NCBI GenBank assembly: GCA_964577175.1
Contig: CAZNYC010000193.1
Coordinates: 1 to 5,642, forward strand
DNA length: 5,642 bases
Direction: 5' to 3'
From: BS750m-G62 sp964577175
Lineage (GTDB): Bacteria; Planctomycetota; Phycisphaerae; FEN-1346
Part shown: piece after piece, positions 1 to 5,642 of the stretch
How positions within the stretch are numbered: position 1 is the first letter of the stretch
How the letters are laid out: every line of letters starts with the position of its first letter
The notes under the pieces: generated by a model
The model's database searches: none
Seen by the model: the letters and a program-made list of their open reading frames with translations, nothing else
Told to the model about the DNA's origin: nothing
Made by a program: the position numbers and the translations under genes

Positions 1-165
1 TGGCACCCCCACCAGTTGCGGCACACCGCCGCCACGGTGATTCGCCGCGAGATGGGCCTCGACGCTGCCCGGGCCCTGCTGGGCCATCGCAGCCTCGGCA
101 TCACCGACACCTACGCCGAACTGGACAAGGCCCTGGCCGTTGAGGCGGCGAGGAAACTGGGTTGA
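1..165 (+). CDS. Tyrosine recombinase/integrase, C-terminal fragment (5' end outside window)
   Basis: The frame is open from the first base and stops at TGA 163-165, giving 54 residues. It matches the C-terminal catalytic part of phage/Xer-type tyrosine recombinases, which cut and rejoin DNA through a phosphotyrosine intermediate. Visible catalytic landmarks, numbered from the window edge, are the HQLRH box (His4 and Arg7, the family H-xx-R), the LLGH box (His29) and the nucleophile Tyr38 in TDTYAEL. The short helical tail ending in ARKLG is normal for the family, so the 3' end looks intact. The first catalytic Arg and the DNA-binding N-terminal domain lie upstream of the window. It converges on the large minus-strand gene with a 12-bp gap. 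The family call is secure. Whether it is a chromosomal Xer protein or the integrase of a mobile element cannot be decided from this fragment, although the style resembles the integrases common in planctomycete genomes. Confidence 0.93.
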   Translation, partial: WHPHQLRHTAATVIRREMGLDAARALLGHRSLGITDTYAELDKALAVEAARKLG

Positions 166-172
166 ACCCGGT
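156..172. terminator. Hairpin across the integrase stop codon, possible convergent terminator
   Basis: The bases ACTGGGT (156-162) and ACCCGGT (166-172) pair as a 7-bp stem with one U-G wobble in plus-strand RNA. The three-base loop is the integrase TGA stop itself. It lies in the 12-bp convergent gap plus the last integrase codons. No T-tract follows on either strand, and the minus-strand copy has one mismatch, so it is not a textbook intrinsic terminator. It could help end transcription of both convergent genes or protect the 3' end, or it could be chance. Confidence 0.3.
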
Positions 173-177
173 CCTGC

Positions 178-3100
178 CTACGCGGCACGCCTACGGAAGC
201 CAAGAAGGGCGAGCCCGCCCATGGCCAGCAGAGCAAGCGTTGCAGGCTCGGGTGTGAGCATCGTCGCGCCCAGGGGAATGCCATTCATCACGAGATTCTT
301 CACGACCACGACGTTCGCTCCCGTGAAGCGGACCAGCCCACCATCACCGATTTCCAGTGTGTCCAGGTGCTGGTCGCAGCCGAAGTCGAGGAGGGCGTCC
401 TCGCCGACGGTGATATCCACGTCGGAGAATTCCCAGTCACCGGCGTCGGAGTTCATCTCGACCGTGCCGCCGAGAATCTCCAGGCAGGCCCCGGGCCCGT
501 GCTCCTGGGGTCCCTCGATGATGAGGGTGCCCTCGCCGTCCTTGCGGAACGTGCCGCCGGGCTCGATGCCGAACCAGCCGCTGAGGGCGACCTCACTGCC
601 GAGTTCCACGGTGACCTTGCCGCCGTCGGGGCAGGAGAGTTCGCCCTCGTACTCCTGGGTCAGGCCCATGGCGAACTCGCCGTCGGCGCTCAGGGCGATG
701 AAGTCCGTGGCCAGTGTGCCGCCGATCCATCGCAGCAAGCCTTTGCCCTCGAGCCCCACGTAGATTTCGGGGACGCTGAGCATGCCGCCTTCCAGGTGGT
801 ACGCGCCGTCCGAGCCCGGCTCGTGGCCGAGGTAGAGGGCCTCGGCAATGAGGTGGTCGCCGCCGGTCTGGGTGACGGTGGCCTTGGCGGCGTAGCCGAC
901 GTACTCGTCGGAGGCGTCGAGCGTGCCGGAGTAGATGTACGCCTCGGCGCCGTCGCCCGGGGCGTCGAGCGTGAGGGAGCCTTCGGCCACGTCGACGTCG
1001 CCGCCGTCGACGTGGAGCGCGCCGCCGTAGGTCAACTGGGTGGCAGCCGTCAGGAGACCGCCGGGCCGGACGAGGATGCCGTTCATGGTGAGACTGCCGG
1101 CCTCATAGTAGTACTCGCCGGGCCCCTGGTTTCCGATCCAGAGCAGGTTGCCCGTGACGGTGCCGCCGGTCTGCGTCACGGTGCCGGTCCCGTCGTAGCC
1201 GACGCAGAGGGTGTCGGCGGAGAGCGTTCCCGAATCGATGTCAATGTCGCCGTTGCCGCCGGCTCCCACTGAGATGGCCACACCCAGTCCCCCCGAGGTG
1301 ACGGAACCGCCGTAGATGCCCATGCTGCCGTTGAGGGGCCAGGTTACGGTGACATCCATGGTGCCGCCGGGATTGACCTGAATGGTGTCGGCGGCCATGG
1401 CGCCACCGCTCCAGGTGAACTGGCCGTACCCGTCACCGTTGCCCTGGAGCTCGCCGCCGAGGAGCCCCCCGCCCGATGGCGGCGAGAACATCACGTCGCC
1501 GGGTCCGATGCTGAGGGTGCCGACGTGAAGTACGCCTCCCTGGAGGTTATAGATGCCCTCGGAACCCGTGCCGACGCCCACTTCCAGGAAGCCGTCCACG
1601 TAGTTCGTCCCACCGGTCTGGGTCACGGTGGCCTTGTCCGCGATGCCGACGGTCAGGTTGAGCATGTGGGCGGCCCCGGCGGCGATGAGCATCTGGGCGC
1701 CGTCGCCGGGGGCGTCGAGCCAGAGGCTCCGCGTGCCCGCGCCCATGTCCAGGACGCCGCCGTCGACGTCCAGGTTGCCGCCGTACGGCCAGGAGTTCGC
1801 GACGTTCATGGTCCCGCCCTCCCAGACCTGGATGGTGGGCGCGTTGATCGTCCCCCAGTTCCAGTGGAACGTGCCGTCGGTCAACTGCCCGCCGCCCACG
1901 CGGAGGAGATTGGCGGTGAGGTCGCCCGCGTCCAGGTGGTAGGTGCCGTGGCTGCCGAACTGGCCGCTGACGATGACGTAGTTGGACGCGGTCACGGTGT
2001 CACCGTGGTGGAACGTTCCGGTTCCCTCGCCGCCGACGGTGAGCGAGCCACACTCGAGCCGGCCGTCGGTCAGGGTGTAGGTGCCGACACCGTCATCAAC
2101 GCGGCCGAGGATGACGTGGTCGGCCGTGACGGTGCTGCCGCTGCCGTCCTCTTGGGTGAAGCGGCCGATACTGGTCTCGCCCACGACGAGCATGTTGGTA
2201 TCCAGCGTGCCGCCGTTCAGGGTGTACGTGCCCTCACCGTCACCGTGCCACACGTCGGAAATCACGTGCCCGCCGATCTCGATGAGCGAGATGGCCGTGT
2301 GCGTGCCGGCGTTCTGGATGAAATCGGCGGTGCCGCTCCACCCCACGTGAACGGTGTGGGAGTTGAGGGCGCCGTCGTCCAGGGTGTAGGTGGCGTCGCC
2401 GCCGTAGGCCAGGCGCAGGGTGGTGCACTGGACACTGCTCGCCTCCCCCTGCAGCACGGTGCCGACCGACGGCGCGCCGGGCCGGCTGCCGTCGTAACCG
2501 AGGTCGAGCATCGCGCACGAGAAGGAGCCGTTCTGGACGTTGATGTGGCCGGACGACGGCGGGTGCGGGTCGTCGTTGGCGTCTTCGGCCACGGTGACGT
2601 CGCCGGTGAACGTGGCGTCGGAGTTGCTCAGGAAGAACGTGCCCGCGCCGTTCTTGCCGACGATCATCGAGCCGCCCTCCAGCGTCCCTCCGGTCTTCTC
2701 GTAGGAACCGAAGAGGGAGGCGCCGGCGCCGAGGACGATCTCGTCGTCGAAGACGACGTCGCCGCCCGTCTGCCGAAACGTGGAAACGTCCTCGCCGCCC
2801 ACGGTTAGGTCCTGGGCGGTCAGCGAGCCGTCGGTGATCTCGTAGGTGCCGTCGCCGACGGAGACTCCGCCGGCGAGGGTGACGGTGCCGTTGACGTGGT
2901 TGAACGTGCCGCGGCGAACGCTCACGCCCCCGGCGATCACGTCGGCGGTCTCGGCGTCGAAGGTGTACGTACCGTGCCCGCCCGGCTCCTTGCCCAGGCG
3001 GAGGCCGCCCACGTTGACCTCAGACATCGCGCCGTACTGTTCGAAGGTCGCGGTGGCGTCGTAGCCGACGACGAGGTTGCCGCCGCAGGTGAAACCGCCA

Positions 3101-5478
3101 TTGCTGCCCACGGTCTCATAGCCGCCGAAGCCGGAGCCGCCGCTGTGGCCGAACTCGACCGAGCCGGCAAACGCCGGCGTCTCGCCGAAGCCGGTCAGCC
3201 AGTTCACGCGCAGCGTGCCCCACTCGCCGGCGCTGAGGAACTCGCCCCCCGGGTCCAAGGTGAACCGGTTGGCGATGACCGTGGCCTGGTCGGGCGAGAC
3301 GACGTCGAACTCGAACGTCGCCTCGCCGTCGACGCCCACGGTGATGGTCCCGTTCGCGACGTCGAGCGTGCCGTCGCGGATGACGTACGTGCCCGTCGCC
3401 CCGTTGCCGTGGCCCAGGGTCAGGTCGCTGCCGACGGTGAACGTGCCCTGATGCTGGGTCACGTTCCCCGTACCCAGGTACCCGACGTAGGCATCGCCCT
3501 GCACGTCGAGCGCGGTGTCGTAGGCCAGCAGATTGTAGGTGCCCTCGGTGCCGGCGTCCCGGCCGACGTACAGGCTGCCCTGGACCGTATGGCTGCCGTG
3601 CCAGTGCAGGAACGTTCCCGTGGCGGACGAGGCGTCCAGGCCGAGCGACTCGTCGCCGGCAACGGTCAGGCTGGGGTCGGACCCGCCCGGTTCGCCCATC
3701 CGGTACGTGCCCCGCCCGGTCAGGCCGCCCAGTCGGAGCGACCCGCCGACCCAGGCCGTGCCGTTCTCGTGCTCCACCGTGCCCACGCCCTGGCGGCCGA
3801 CCGTCATGTCGTAACCGACGTCCAGGACGCCCGTGCCGCCGAGACCGTACCGGCCGACGGCCTCGTGCGCGTCCGGCCCGCCGCCGACCCAGAGGTCGGT
3901 CGCCAGGGTGTTCGTGCCGCCGGTCTGGGAGTACTCGGCCACTTGGGCCGAGCCGCCCAACTTGCCGACGACCATGCTGTCGGCCGAGACGTCTCCGCCC
4001 GTCTGGGTGACGGTGCCGTCGCCCCAGTAGCCCACGTCGATGCGGTCGGAGACGATCAGTTCGCCGCCTGATATCGTCAGCGTCCCGGTGCCGCCCGGCT
4101 CGGATGTGCCGGACCCCACCTCGACGGTCCCGGCGAAGACCTGGCCGGCGCCGATCGTCACGGTGCCGGTTCCGGCGTTCCCCACGACAAGGCCGGTGAC
4201 GTCGACCGACGTGCCGGCGAACGTGCAGGTTCCCTCGGATCCCTCTGCCGCCCCCACCGTGAAGGCCTGGGCCGACAACGTGCCCCCCGTCATGGTGTAC
4301 GTGCCCGAGGACCCGTCATGGGTTCCAACGCGGATGTCTCCGGAGGCGGCGTGGACGCCGCCCGTCTGCTCCAGCGTGCCGGTGCCTTCGAACCCGACGA
4401 ACACGAAGGCCGACAGGAGGTCGGCGTCCAGGCTGTACGTGCCCCGGCCATATTCCCCGCGGCCGATGTACAGCGGGACATTGTTGGTGTTGAGGCGGAC
4501 CTCGCCCCCGGCGTGGTTGAAGGTGCCGACGCCCTCGTCGCCGACGACCAGCACGCCGCCGTACACGTCGAGGCGCCCGCTGAGGAGGTCCAGCCGGCCC
4601 GTGTCGTCGTAGAACCGGCCGAGCACCAACGTATTGTCGACCGTCACGTACCCGCCCATTTGGACAAGGTACCCGAAGCCGGCGTGCTCAAACATGTCCT
4701 CGTCACCCTTGCCGAGGTCGAGGCTCTGGCAGTACAACTCGGCGCCGGCATTGACCCGCACCATGCCGCCGGTTCCGATCGAGGGGTCCCAGTTCAGCGT
4801 CAGGTAGCCGGCCATGGTCATCGGGTCATCCACGTCGATGACCGCGCCGGAGGTGAGTTCCACCCGCGCGCTGCGCCCGTAGCCGGCGGCGTAGGACCAG
4901 TTCGAGGGGTCCTCCAGGGCGTGGCCCGACCCCCCCGCGCCCGCGCCTTCCCACACGCAGACCGGCAGGAAGAGGTCGTCGCCGATCTTCCACGGGTGCT
5001 GGACGTTAAACGAGTACGGCGCGTCGGGGCCCTCGCCGTCGGTAGCACGGTCCGTATCCTCGTATGCCAGTTGGTACAGGGTGTGCGTGTTGACGGCGTC
5101 CTCTTCCTCGACGGCGTCGCACCAGGCGTCGTTGAAGCCCTCGAATCCCTCGCCGCTCTGGGCGGGTTCCTGGTGGGTGGCCGAGGCGCACCCGAACCGA
5201 TTACTGCCCGGCCAGATGTCGAGTTCCTCCAGAACGCCCCCGGAGTAACACTGCCCCAGGACGTAGGCGTGGCGCCCGGCGGGGATGGGGTTCGCCCAGC
5301 CGGCGAACGCGTCGTCGGGGATGTCGTTGTCCTCCCACTGGTTCCAGCCGCTGAAGCCTTCCTCATCGTGGTGGGTGGGCTCGTCCTTGTCGCCGTAACC
5401 GACGCCGCCTCCCGCGGCGCCCAGGGCCAGGGCGGCAAAGGGCAACGCCGGACAAAGACCATGAAGGTGAGCATCCAC
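178..5478 (-). CDS. Giant PEP-CTERM-anchored repeat protein with N-terminal C13/caspase-like half-domain
   Basis: A single uninterrupted frame of 1766 codons from GTG 5476-5478 to TAG 178-180 covers 94% of the window. Approximate domain order: a hydrophobic signal-like stretch at residues 8-22; a C13/caspase-like segment at 28-172 with Cys77 in GQCYSGG; a VWEGAGAGG...NWS entry segment at 175-250, like the W...NW motif that opens many autotransporter-type repeat proteins; about 50 glycine-rich rungs of 20-35 residues at 253-1607, resembling the T5SS/PEP-CTERM-associated repeat; a linker at 1608-1742; and a PEP-CTERM tail at 1743-1766. The likely role is an exported surface or matrix protein with a beta-solenoid shaft, processed by an exosortase. 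No transporter beta-barrel is present at the C-terminus, so it is not a classical autotransporter. The GTG start has no Shine-Dalgarno sequence; an in-frame ACG at 5500-5502 has a good one and would add eight residues. The substrate or ligand is unknown, and peptidase activity is doubtful because the upstream half of the fold is missing. Confidence 0.9.
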   Translation of the reverse strand: MDAHLHGLCPALPFAALALGAAGGGVGYGDKDEPTHHDEEGFSGWNQWEDNDIPDDAFAGWANPIPAGRHAYVLGQCYSGGVLEELDIWPGSNRFGCASATHQEPAQSGEGFEGFNDAWCDAVEEEDAVNTHTLYQLAYEDTDRATDGEGPDAPYSFNVQHPWKIGDDLFLPVCVWEGAGAGGSGHALEDPSNWSYAAGYGRSARVELTSGAVIDVDDPMTMAGYLTLNWDPSIGTGGMVRVNAGAELYCQSLDLGKGDEDMFEHAGFGYLVQMGGYVTVDNTLVLGRFYDDTGRLDLLSGRLDVYGGVLVVGDEGVGTFNHAGGEVRLNTNNVPLYIGRGEYGRGTYSLDADLLSAFVFVGFEGTGTLEQTGGVHAASGDIRVGTHDGSSGTYTMTGGTLSAQAFTVGAAEGSEGTCTFAGTSVDVTGLVVGNAGTGTVTIGAGQVFAGTVEVGSGTSEPGGTGTLTISGGELIVSDRIDVGYWGDGTVTQTGGDVSADSMVVGKLGGSAQVAEYSQTGGTNTLATDLWVGGGPDAHEAVGRYGLGGTGVLDVGYDMTVGRQGVGTVEHENGTAWVGGSLRLGGLTGRGTYRMGEPGGSDPSLTVAGDESLGLDASSATGTFLHWHGSHTVQGSLYVGRDAGTEGTYNLLAYDTALDVQGDAYVGYLGTGNVTQHQGTFTVGSDLTLGHGNGATGTYVIRDGTLDVANGTITVGVDGEATFEFDVVSPDQATVIANRFTLDPGGEFLSAGEWGTLRVNWLTGFGETPAFAGSVEFGHSGGSGFGGYETVGSNGGFTCGGNLVVGYDATATFEQYGAMSEVNVGGLRLGKEPGGHGTYTFDAETADVIAGGVSVRRGTFNHVNGTVTLAGGVSVGDGTYEITDGSLTAQDLTVGGEDVSTFRQTGGDVVFDDEIVLGAGASLFGSYEKTGGTLEGGSMIVGKNGAGTFFLSNSDATFTGDVTVAEDANDDPHPPSSGHINVQNGSFSCAMLDLGYDGSRPGAPSVGTVLQGEASSVQCTTLRLAYGGDATYTLDDGALNSHTVHVGWSGTADFIQNAGTHTAISLIEIGGHVISDVWHGDGEGTYTLNGGTLDTNMLVVGETSIGRFTQEDGSGSTVTADHVILGRVDDGVGTYTLTDGRLECGSLTVGGEGTGTFHHGDTVTASNYVIVSGQFGSHGTYHLDAGDLTANLLRVGGGQLTDGTFHWNWGTINAPTIQVWEGGTMNVANSWPYGGNLDVDGGVLDMGAGTRSLWLDAPGDGAQMLIAAGAAHMLNLTVGIADKATVTQTGGTNYVDGFLEVGVGTGSEGIYNLQGGVLHVGTLSIGPGDVMFSPPSGGGLLGGELQGNGDGYGQFTWSGGAMAADTIQVNPGGTMDVTVTWPLNGSMGIYGGSVTSGGLGVAISVGAGGNGDIDIDSGTLSADTLCVGYDGTGTVTQTGGTVTGNLLWIGNQGPGEYYYEAGSLTMNGILVRPGGLLTAATQLTYGGALHVDGGDVDVAEGSLTLDAPGDGAEAYIYSGTLDASDEYVGYAAKATVTQTGGDHLIAEALYLGHEPGSDGAYHLEGGMLSVPEIYVGLEGKGLLRWIGGTLATDFIALSADGEFAMGLTQEYEGELSCPDGGKVTVELGSEVALSGWFGIEPGGTFRKDGEGTLIIEGPQEHGPGACLEILGGTVEMNSDAGDWEFSDVDITVGEDALLDFGCDQHLDTLEIGDGGLVRFTGANVVVVKNLVMNGIPLGATMLTPEPATLALLAMGGLALLGFRRRAA
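181..252 (-). other. PEP-CTERM sorting signal (C-terminal 24 residues)
   Basis: Residues 1743-1766 begin with Pro-Glu-Pro (codons 252-244), continue with the hydrophobic run ATLALLAMGGLALLGF and end with the basic cluster RRR and two Ala. This is the complete three-part PEP-CTERM signal: motif, transmembrane helix and positive tail. In known systems an exosortase (EpsH/XrtA-type membrane cysteine transpeptidase-like enzyme) cuts near PEP and hands the protein to the envelope or exopolysaccharide matrix. No exosortase is encoded in this window, so the enzyme must lie elsewhere in the genome. Confidence 0.93.
751..1040 (-). repeat. Segmental duplication, copy B (protein-distal)
   Basis: This block aligns with 1501-1796 at a constant 750-nt offset (250 codons) over most of its length, shifting to 756 nt at one end because copy A has two extra codons. 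It encodes LTYGGALHVDGGDVDV, SLTLDAPGDGAEAYIYSG, AAKATVTQTGG and GHEPGSDGAYHLEGGML. Bases 861-900 differ from 1611-1650 at only about 6 of 40 positions, and 947-970 is almost identical to 1697-1720. Confidence 0.75.
1501..1796 (-). repeat. Segmental duplication, copy A (protein-proximal)
   Basis: This is the partner of 751-1040. It encodes WPYGGNLDVDGGVLDM, SLWLDAPGDGAQMLIAAG, ADKATVTQTGG and VGTGSEGIYNLQGGVLHV. The DAPGDG signature falls at residues 1255-1260 here and 1505-1510 in copy B, exactly 250 residues apart. Relative to copy B it has two additional codons between the VDGG and LDAPGDG motifs. It marks a unit larger than the single rung, most likely duplicated by unequal recombination. 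Confidence 0.75.
4963..5397 (-). other. C13/caspase-like peptidase half-domain inside the large protein
   Basis: Residues 28-172. The core is AYVLGQCYSGGVLEEL, a hydrophobic strand running into the nucleophile-like Cys77, followed by SNRFGCASATHQEP. This matches the pattern of legumain/caspase-clan (CD) enzymes, where a strand leads to Cys-[FY]-Ser-Gly-Gly and the next strand to an ATA-x-x-x-EP-type segment. The tail (AYEDTD...APYSFNVQHPWKIGDDLFL) resembles the end of the same domain in planctomycete secreted proteins. His37 in PTHHDEEGF is 40 residues before Cys77, close to the His-Cys spacing in legumain, but the usual His-Gly pair reads His-Asp. The strands that normally precede the His are absent because the signal-like sequence joins directly. 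It is therefore either a degenerate binding module, an N-terminally truncated enzyme, or a divergent active one. Confidence 0.6.
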
Positions 5479-5499
5479 GCGAGAACGGCGAGAGGGCCT

Positions 5500-5516
5500 C
5501 GTGCTTGATTCTCCTT
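5500..5516 (-). promoter_or_regulatory. Shine-Dalgarno AAGGAG placed 8 nt before an ACG codon, likely true start of the large gene
   Basis: On the minus strand AAGGAG occupies 5516-5511. Eight bases later is ACG (5502-5500), in frame with the large gene and eight codons before the GTG at 5478. The frame is closed upstream by TGA at 5538-5536, and no ATG, GTG or TTG lies between that stop and the GTG. Starting at ACG gives an N-terminus MRPSRRSRVDAHLHG followed by LCPALPFAALALGAA, a well-formed signal peptide with a basic n-region. Starting at GTG gives MDAHLHG, with no Lys or Arg. Either ACG is used as a rare start, or an ATG has been mutated or mis-sequenced. Confidence 0.5.
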
Positions 5517-5532
5517 GGGCCGAGGCTAAAAT
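5505..5532 (+). promoter_or_regulatory. Candidate sigma70-type promoter for the plus-strand gene at 5584
   Basis: TTGATT (5505-5510) and TAAAAT (5527-5532) are separated by 16 bp. They match the -35 consensus at 4 of 6 and the -10 consensus at 5 of 6 positions. TAAAAT stands out as an AT patch in GC-rich DNA. Transcription would begin near 5539, leaving a leader of about 45 nt before the GTG start. Planctomycete promoters are poorly characterised, so this is a pattern match only. The -35 box lies against the Shine-Dalgarno sequence of the divergent gene. Confidence 0.4.
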
Positions 5533-5583
5533 GCGTCAAACAGGAGCTACGGGCCGAGCACGTTCGAAAGGAGCCGTGGGTTC

Positions 5584-5642
5584 GTGAGCGGGACGGTCGC
5601 CGACAAGAAGCGTTTGCTCCGGGTTACCGCAGGCAACCTGCG
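5584..5642 (+). CDS. Start of an unidentified plus-strand gene (3' end outside window)
   Basis: GTG at 5584-5586 opens a frame that runs off the window after 19 codons, reading M-S-G-T-V-A-D-K-K-R-L-L-R-V-T-A-G-N-L. A strong Shine-Dalgarno AAAGGAG lies at 5567-5573 with a 10-nt spacer. A promoter-like pair is at 5505-5532. The basic start followed by a beta-strand-like LLRVTAGNL looks like a real soluble cytoplasmic protein, with no signal peptide. From memory it recalls short hypothetical proteins of planctomycetes that begin with a similar strand, but the fragment is too short to name a family. It is divergent from the large gene, about 80-105 bp apart depending on which start that gene uses. 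Confidence 0.55.
   Translation, partial: MSGTVADKKRLLRVTAGNL

Larger units (their letters stand above)
658..4722 (-). repeat. Array of about 50 protein rungs, T5SS/PEP-CTERM-associated type
   Basis: Residues about 253-1607 are built from degenerate units of 20-35 residues centred on L-x-V-G-x-x-G-x-G-T followed by an aromatic or beta-branched residue and G-G or D-G. By eye I count close to 50 cores, for example LVVGDEGVGTF, VFVGFEGTGTLEQTGG, IDVGYWGDGTVTQTGG, LCVGYDGTGTVTQTGG and LYLGHEPGSDGAYHLEGG. The block is rich in Gly, Thr, Asp and Val, poor in Lys and has few Cys. The spacing of the turns (Gly, Asn, Asp) and strands fits a right-handed beta-solenoid such as those in T5SS adhesins. Units are strongly diverged at the DNA level, so the array is old or under diversification. 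Exceptions are the better-conserved pair at 751-1040 and 1501-1796. The fold is inferred; the repetition is seen directly. Confidence 0.88.

Noticed and set aside
178..657. Autotransporter translocator beta-barrel at the protein C-terminus
   Set aside because: The repeats resemble type V secretion passengers, but the last 160 residues are a linker plus a PEP-CTERM helix, far too short for a 12-strand barrel and without the terminal aromatic residue.
658..4722. CRISPR array or tandem DNA satellite
   Set aside because: Repetition is at the protein level with diverged, in-frame, variable-length units. There are no constant direct repeats with unique spacers.
4818..5474. Minus-strand ATG frame beginning MLTFMVFVRR
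   Set aside because: After the first hydrophobic residues it becomes Arg/Pro/Thr/Ser-rich with no recognisable domain, as expected of an out-of-frame reading of the large gene. Its hydrophobic start is kept only as a hint of a possible frameshift.
367..5508. Several long plus-strand open frames (367-1272, 1525-2808, 2896-4071, 4318-5508) opposite the large gene
   Set aside because: They are low-information Ala/Gly/Val/Arg-rich mirror frames caused by the GC-rich codon use of the minus gene. None shows a domain, and the minus frame alone carries coherent repeats, a peptidase-like motif and a PEP-CTERM end.
5531..5587. 18-codon plus-strand ORF (ATG 5531) whose TGA overlaps the GTG at 5584 as GTGA
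   Set aside because: The overlap looks like translational coupling, but the ORF has no Shine-Dalgarno sequence, a composition typical of chance, and its start lies upstream of the transcription start predicted from the candidate promoter.
5628..5642. Perfect 6-bp hairpin CGCAGG/CCTGCG with a three-base loop at the window end
   Set aside because: It falls inside the first codons of the plus-strand gene and such short GC stems are common in this DNA. No T-tract can be seen because the window ends.

Overview
This 5.6-kb window is GC-rich and is dominated by one very long reading frame on the minus strand. That frame encodes a predicted secreted or surface-anchored repeat protein that ends in a PEP-CTERM sorting signal. 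The combination of a giant T5SS/PEP-CTERM-type repeat protein, a caspase/legumain-like (C13-type) segment at its N-terminus and a tyrosine recombinase of this C-terminal type suggests a Planctomycetota genome (Phycisphaerae or relatives) or another PVC-group bacterium. This assignment rests on protein style only; no phylogenetic marker is present.

Layout. Positions 1-165 (+) hold the last 54 codons of a tyrosine recombinase/integrase, including the catalytic H-xx-R, the second His and the nucleophilic Tyr. It converges on the minus-strand gene with only 12 bp between the two stop codons, and a small hairpin lies across the integrase stop codon. Positions 178-5478 (-), probably starting really at 5502, encode the large protein. 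In protein order it has a short signal-peptide-like segment, a half-size C13/caspase-like domain with a clear Gln-Cys-Tyr-Ser-Gly-Gly active-site-like motif, a W/NW entry segment, about 50 short glycine-rich rungs predicted to form a beta-solenoid, a non-repetitive linker, and the PEP-CTERM tail. Near the C-terminal end of the repeat array is a tandem segmental duplication with a 250-residue period.

Positions 5503-5583 are a short divergent intergenic region. It carries a Shine-Dalgarno sequence for the minus gene and, for the plus strand, a candidate sigma70-type promoter and a Shine-Dalgarno sequence. A new plus-strand gene appears to start at 5584 and runs off the window.

How the pieces relate. 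The big protein is probably exported by Sec, recognised by an exosortase (not in this window) and released to the envelope or extracellular matrix. The recombinase next door hints at an accessory or mobile setting, but nothing in the window shows that the surface protein is its cargo. The most unusual points are the half-domain peptidase fused to a PEP-CTERM solenoid and the gene start, where the only good ribosome-binding site points to an ACG codon.
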